NCBI GenBank assembly: GCA_963811595.1
Contig: CAWERW010000002.1
Span: 372,001 to 436,000 of the forward strand
Reading direction: 5' to 3'
Origin: DASQFQ01 sp963811595
Lineage (GTDB): Bacteria; Actinomycetota; Thermoleophilia; Solirubrobacterales; Solirubrobacteraceae
DNA: 64,000 nt
Shown: in pieces, positions 62,194 to 64,000 of the stretch
Numbering within the stretch: the stretch's first letter is position 1
How the letters are laid out: every line of letters begins with the position of its first letter
Translations under genes and position numbers: made by a program
Notes under the pieces: model-generated
The model's database searches: none
What the model was told of the DNA's origin: nothing
What the model saw: only the letters and a program-made list of their open reading frames with translations

Positions 62194-63299
62194 TTGCCCT
62201 TGAACTCCGGCGTGCGCTTGCCCAGGAACGCGCTGATGCCCTCGCGCGCGTCCTCGGAGGCGAACGCCTTCCCGAACGCCTCCTTCTCGGCCGCGATGCC
62301 CTCGTCGAGGTCGCCCTTGTGCGACGCCTGCTTGATCAGCTCGAGCGCGAGCGGGGCCTGCTGAGCGAACTTGCGCGCCCACTGGACCGCGGTGTCGAAC
62401 AGCTCGTGGTCCTGGACCACGCGGTTGACGAGCCCGTGCTCGTAGCCGTCCTCGGCCGAGATCGCCTCGCCCGTGGTGTTCATCTCGAGCGCCTTCGCCG
62501 GCCCCACGAGCCGCGGCAGCCGCTGCGTGCCGCCGAAGCCGGGGATGATCCCGAGGTTGACCTCGGGCTGGCCGAACGTGGCGCTGAAGCCGGCGAGCCG
62601 GACGTCGCACGCCATCGCGAGCTCGCAGCCGCCGCCGAACGCCAGCCCGTTGACGGCCGCGATCGTCATCGTCCGCGATTGCTCCCACGAGCGCAGCAGG
62701 CCGTGCGCGCCGTCGAGCAGCTCGCGCCCGGAGGCCTCGTCCATCTTCGTGAACGCCTTGATGTCGGCGCCCGCGCAGAACAGCGCCGGGTTCGGCGAGG
62801 CGAGGATCATCGCCTTGATCGCCGGGTCGGCCTCGATCGCCTCCCAGGCCTTGCCGAGCGCCGCGATGACGTCGGGCGAGACCGAGTTCATCGGCGGGTT
62901 GTCGAGCCACGCGATCGCGTAGTCGCCGCGGGTGTCGAGCTTGACCACCTCGTTCTCGAAGCCCTCGTCGGGCTGCGGGTACGGGTAGAAGCCCTGGCCG
63001 GACTTCGCCCCCAGGCGGCCCTGGGCGACGAGCCGGCGCAGGATCAGCGGCGGCTCGAAGTGCTCGCCCCACTCGTCCTCGGCCTTCTCGAGCGCCGCGA
63101 GGACGTCGTCGAGCCCGCGGAAGTCGGCGCGGGCGAACGGCCCGGGGATCATCCCGGTGCCCATCATCATCCCGAGGTCGATGTCGCGGACGCCCGCGAT
63201 GCCCTCCTCGAGCACGAGGCAGGACTCGACGAACGCCTTGAGCTGGAAGCGGTCGGCGAGCTGCTCGTCGACGGCGGGGGCGGTCTCAGGAGTGCTCAT
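62190..63299 (-). CDS. 3-hydroxyacyl-CoA dehydrogenase C-terminal domain fused to enoyl-CoA hydratase
   Basis: 369 residues. Residues about 10-105 are a 3HCDH C-terminal domain (LKAFVESCLVLEEGIAGVRD, then AQGRLGAKSGQGFYPYPQPD). Residues about 115-369 are a crotonase (oxyanion-hole NPALFCAGADIKAF and NGLAFGGGCELAMACDVRLA, catalytic Glu region QPEVNLGIIPGFGGTQRLPR). The domain order is the reverse of FadB/FadJ. The upstream neighbour encodes the NAD-binding and first C-terminal domain; the two genes overlap by 14 bases and should act as one complex in beta-oxidation. Confidence 0.88.
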   Translation of the reverse strand: MSTPETAPAVDEQLADRFQLKAFVESCLVLEEGIAGVRDIDLGMMMGTGMIPGPFARADFRGLDDVLAALEKAEDEWGEHFEPPLILRRLVAQGRLGAKSGQGFYPYPQPDEGFENEVVKLDTRGDYAIAWLDNPPMNSVSPDVIAALGKAWEAIEADPAIKAMILASPNPALFCAGADIKAFTKMDEASGRELLDGAHGLLRSWEQSRTMTIAAVNGLAFGGGCELAMACDVRLAGFSATFGQPEVNLGIIPGFGGTQRLPRLVGPAKALEMNTTGEAISAEDGYEHGLVNRVVQDHELFDTAVQWARKFAQQAPLALELIKQASHKGDLDEGIAAEKEAFGKAFASEDAREGISAFLGKRTPEFKGK

Positions 63300-64000
63300 A
63301 GAAGCCCTTTCCGCTCTTCTGGCCGAGGTCGCCCGCCTCGACGAGCTCCTCCATGGCGCGGTGGACGTAGAAGCGGTCGCCGTAGGCGTCCTGCATGTCC
63401 TTGGCGACCTTCAGCGCGGTGTCGAGGCCGCTCATGTCGGCGAGATAGAACGGCCCCATCGGCACGAGCTTGGCGTCGGTGAGCGCCTTGTCGATGTCCT
63501 TGACGTCGACCCCGCTCTCGTCCTGGTAGCGCCAGATCTCCGACGCCGTCGAGGCGAGGATGCGGTTGACCACGAACCCCGGGCACTCCGCGCAGCGCAC
63601 GGGCATCTTGCGGATCGCCTGGGCGAAGTTCGCGGCGGCCTGGACGGTCTCCGGCGAGGTCTCCTCCCCCTCGATGACCTCGATCAGGCGCATGTAGGAG
63701 GCCGGCCAGAAGAAGTGGAAGCCGACGACCTTGTCCGGGCGCTGCGTGATGTCGGCGATCTCGGTGATCGAGAGCCCCGACGTGTTGGAGGCGAGGATCG
63801 CGTGCCCCGGCGTCACGGCGTCGAGGTCCGCGAAGACCTCGTGCTTGATCGCCATCTTCTCCGGCACCGCCTCGATGACGAAGTCGACGTCGCCGAACTC
63901 GTCGTAGTCGGTGGTGCCGGTGATCAGCCCGAGCGTGTGCTCGGCCTGGGCGTCGGCCTGCTCCTGGGTCAGCTTCTCCTTCTTGACCAGCTTGGAGACC
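63286..64000 (-). CDS. 3-hydroxyacyl-CoA dehydrogenase (NAD-binding plus C-terminal domain), 5' end outside window
   Basis: Partial; 237 residues visible, missing the N-terminal Rossmann Gly loop. Visible: DVDFVIEAVPEKMAIKHEVF, ILASNTSGLSITEIAD, VVGFHFFWPASYMRLIEVIE (catalytic His), CPGFVVNRILASTASEIWRY and GQKSGKGFYEHS at the end. Oxidises 3-hydroxyacyl-CoA with NAD. It is the first gene of a three-gene run with the hydratase fusion and the sirtuin. Confidence 0.92.
   Translation of the reverse strand, partial: VSKLVKKEKLTQEQADAQAEHTLGLITGTTDYDEFGDVDFVIEAVPEKMAIKHEVFADLDAVTPGHAILASNTSGLSITEIADITQRPDKVVGFHFFWPASYMRLIEVIEGEETSPETVQAAANFAQAIRKMPVRCAECPGFVVNRILASTASEIWRYQDESGVDVKDIDKALTDAKLVPMGPFYLADMSGLDTALKVAKDMQDAYGDRFYVHRAMEELVEAGDLGQKSGKGFYEHS

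Overview
This is a very high-GC, gene-dense chromosomal window with short intergenic gaps, frequent GTG starts and many 4-nt ATGA or GTGA overlaps between genes. Gene content (CarD, DisA, type III pantothenate kinase, an AfsR/SARP-type regulator, ECF sigma factors with SnoaL domains, a Spo0H-like SigH) points to a deep-branching actinobacterium of the Thermoleophilia / Solirubrobacterales type. That placement is inferred from gene content and composition; no rRNA gene is present. No mobile element, CRISPR array, tRNA or rRNA gene was seen.

The backbone is a minus-strand series of housekeeping genes. Read in the direction of transcription (right to left) it runs tilS, hpt, ftsH, then folP, folB, folK, then coaX, dusB, greA, lysS, clpC, then radA, disA, carD, ispD, ispF, cysS, rlmB and sigH. 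This is nearly the gene order of the Bacillus subtilis tilS-to-sigH region. Here it is opened up by cassettes of accessory genes, mostly on the plus strand.

Accessory blocks from left to right: (1) 2972-8631, an SCP2-alpha/beta hydrolase fusion, a frameshifted acyltransferase, an SRPBCC protein, a DHA2 drug exporter, and a monooxygenase-fold protein, VOC protein and SigG-like ECF sigma factor in overlapping series; (2) 15507-27723, a 1195-residue SARP/AAA/TPR regulator divergent from a Ser/Thr kinase-GAF protein, a PaoABC-like molybdenum hydroxylase, a YceI protein, a DUF1697 protein, a rhomboid protease, a MarR regulator, RNase HI and a PLP-dependent dehydratase; (3) 34363-40108, a GST, a TetR-MMPL-thioesterase run that reads into folK, and an EamA transporter next to folB; (4) 41355-46978, a GAF-GAF-SpoIIE-GNAT fusion, two mini-ORF/hairpin units, an ECF41 sigma factor with a recognisable target promoter on the divergent epimerase gene, and small secreted and GYD proteins; (5) 50468-58225, a HTH-cyclase gene preceded by a structured leader and terminator, SCP2 and histone-H1-tailed proteins, a nucleoside phosphorylase, a phasin-like protein, a large secreted wall hydrolase, a hypothetical protein and an O-methyltransferase; (6) 58264-64000, an orphan ABC binding lipoprotein with a MetE-like enzyme, a Fur-family regulator divergent from a VIT-type iron exporter, a sirtuin, and a split, permuted beta-oxidation pair cut by the window end.

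The most useful leads are the conserved backbone order, a carD gene whose only good start is AUC, the ECF41 promoter match, the structured leader before the cyclase-tilS-hpt-ftsH operon, the phosphatase-acetyltransferase fusion, and a MarR-type operator that drives a 22-residue ORF. Single-base frameshifts in the acyltransferase, and possibly in the phasin-like gene, could be real lesions or assembly errors.
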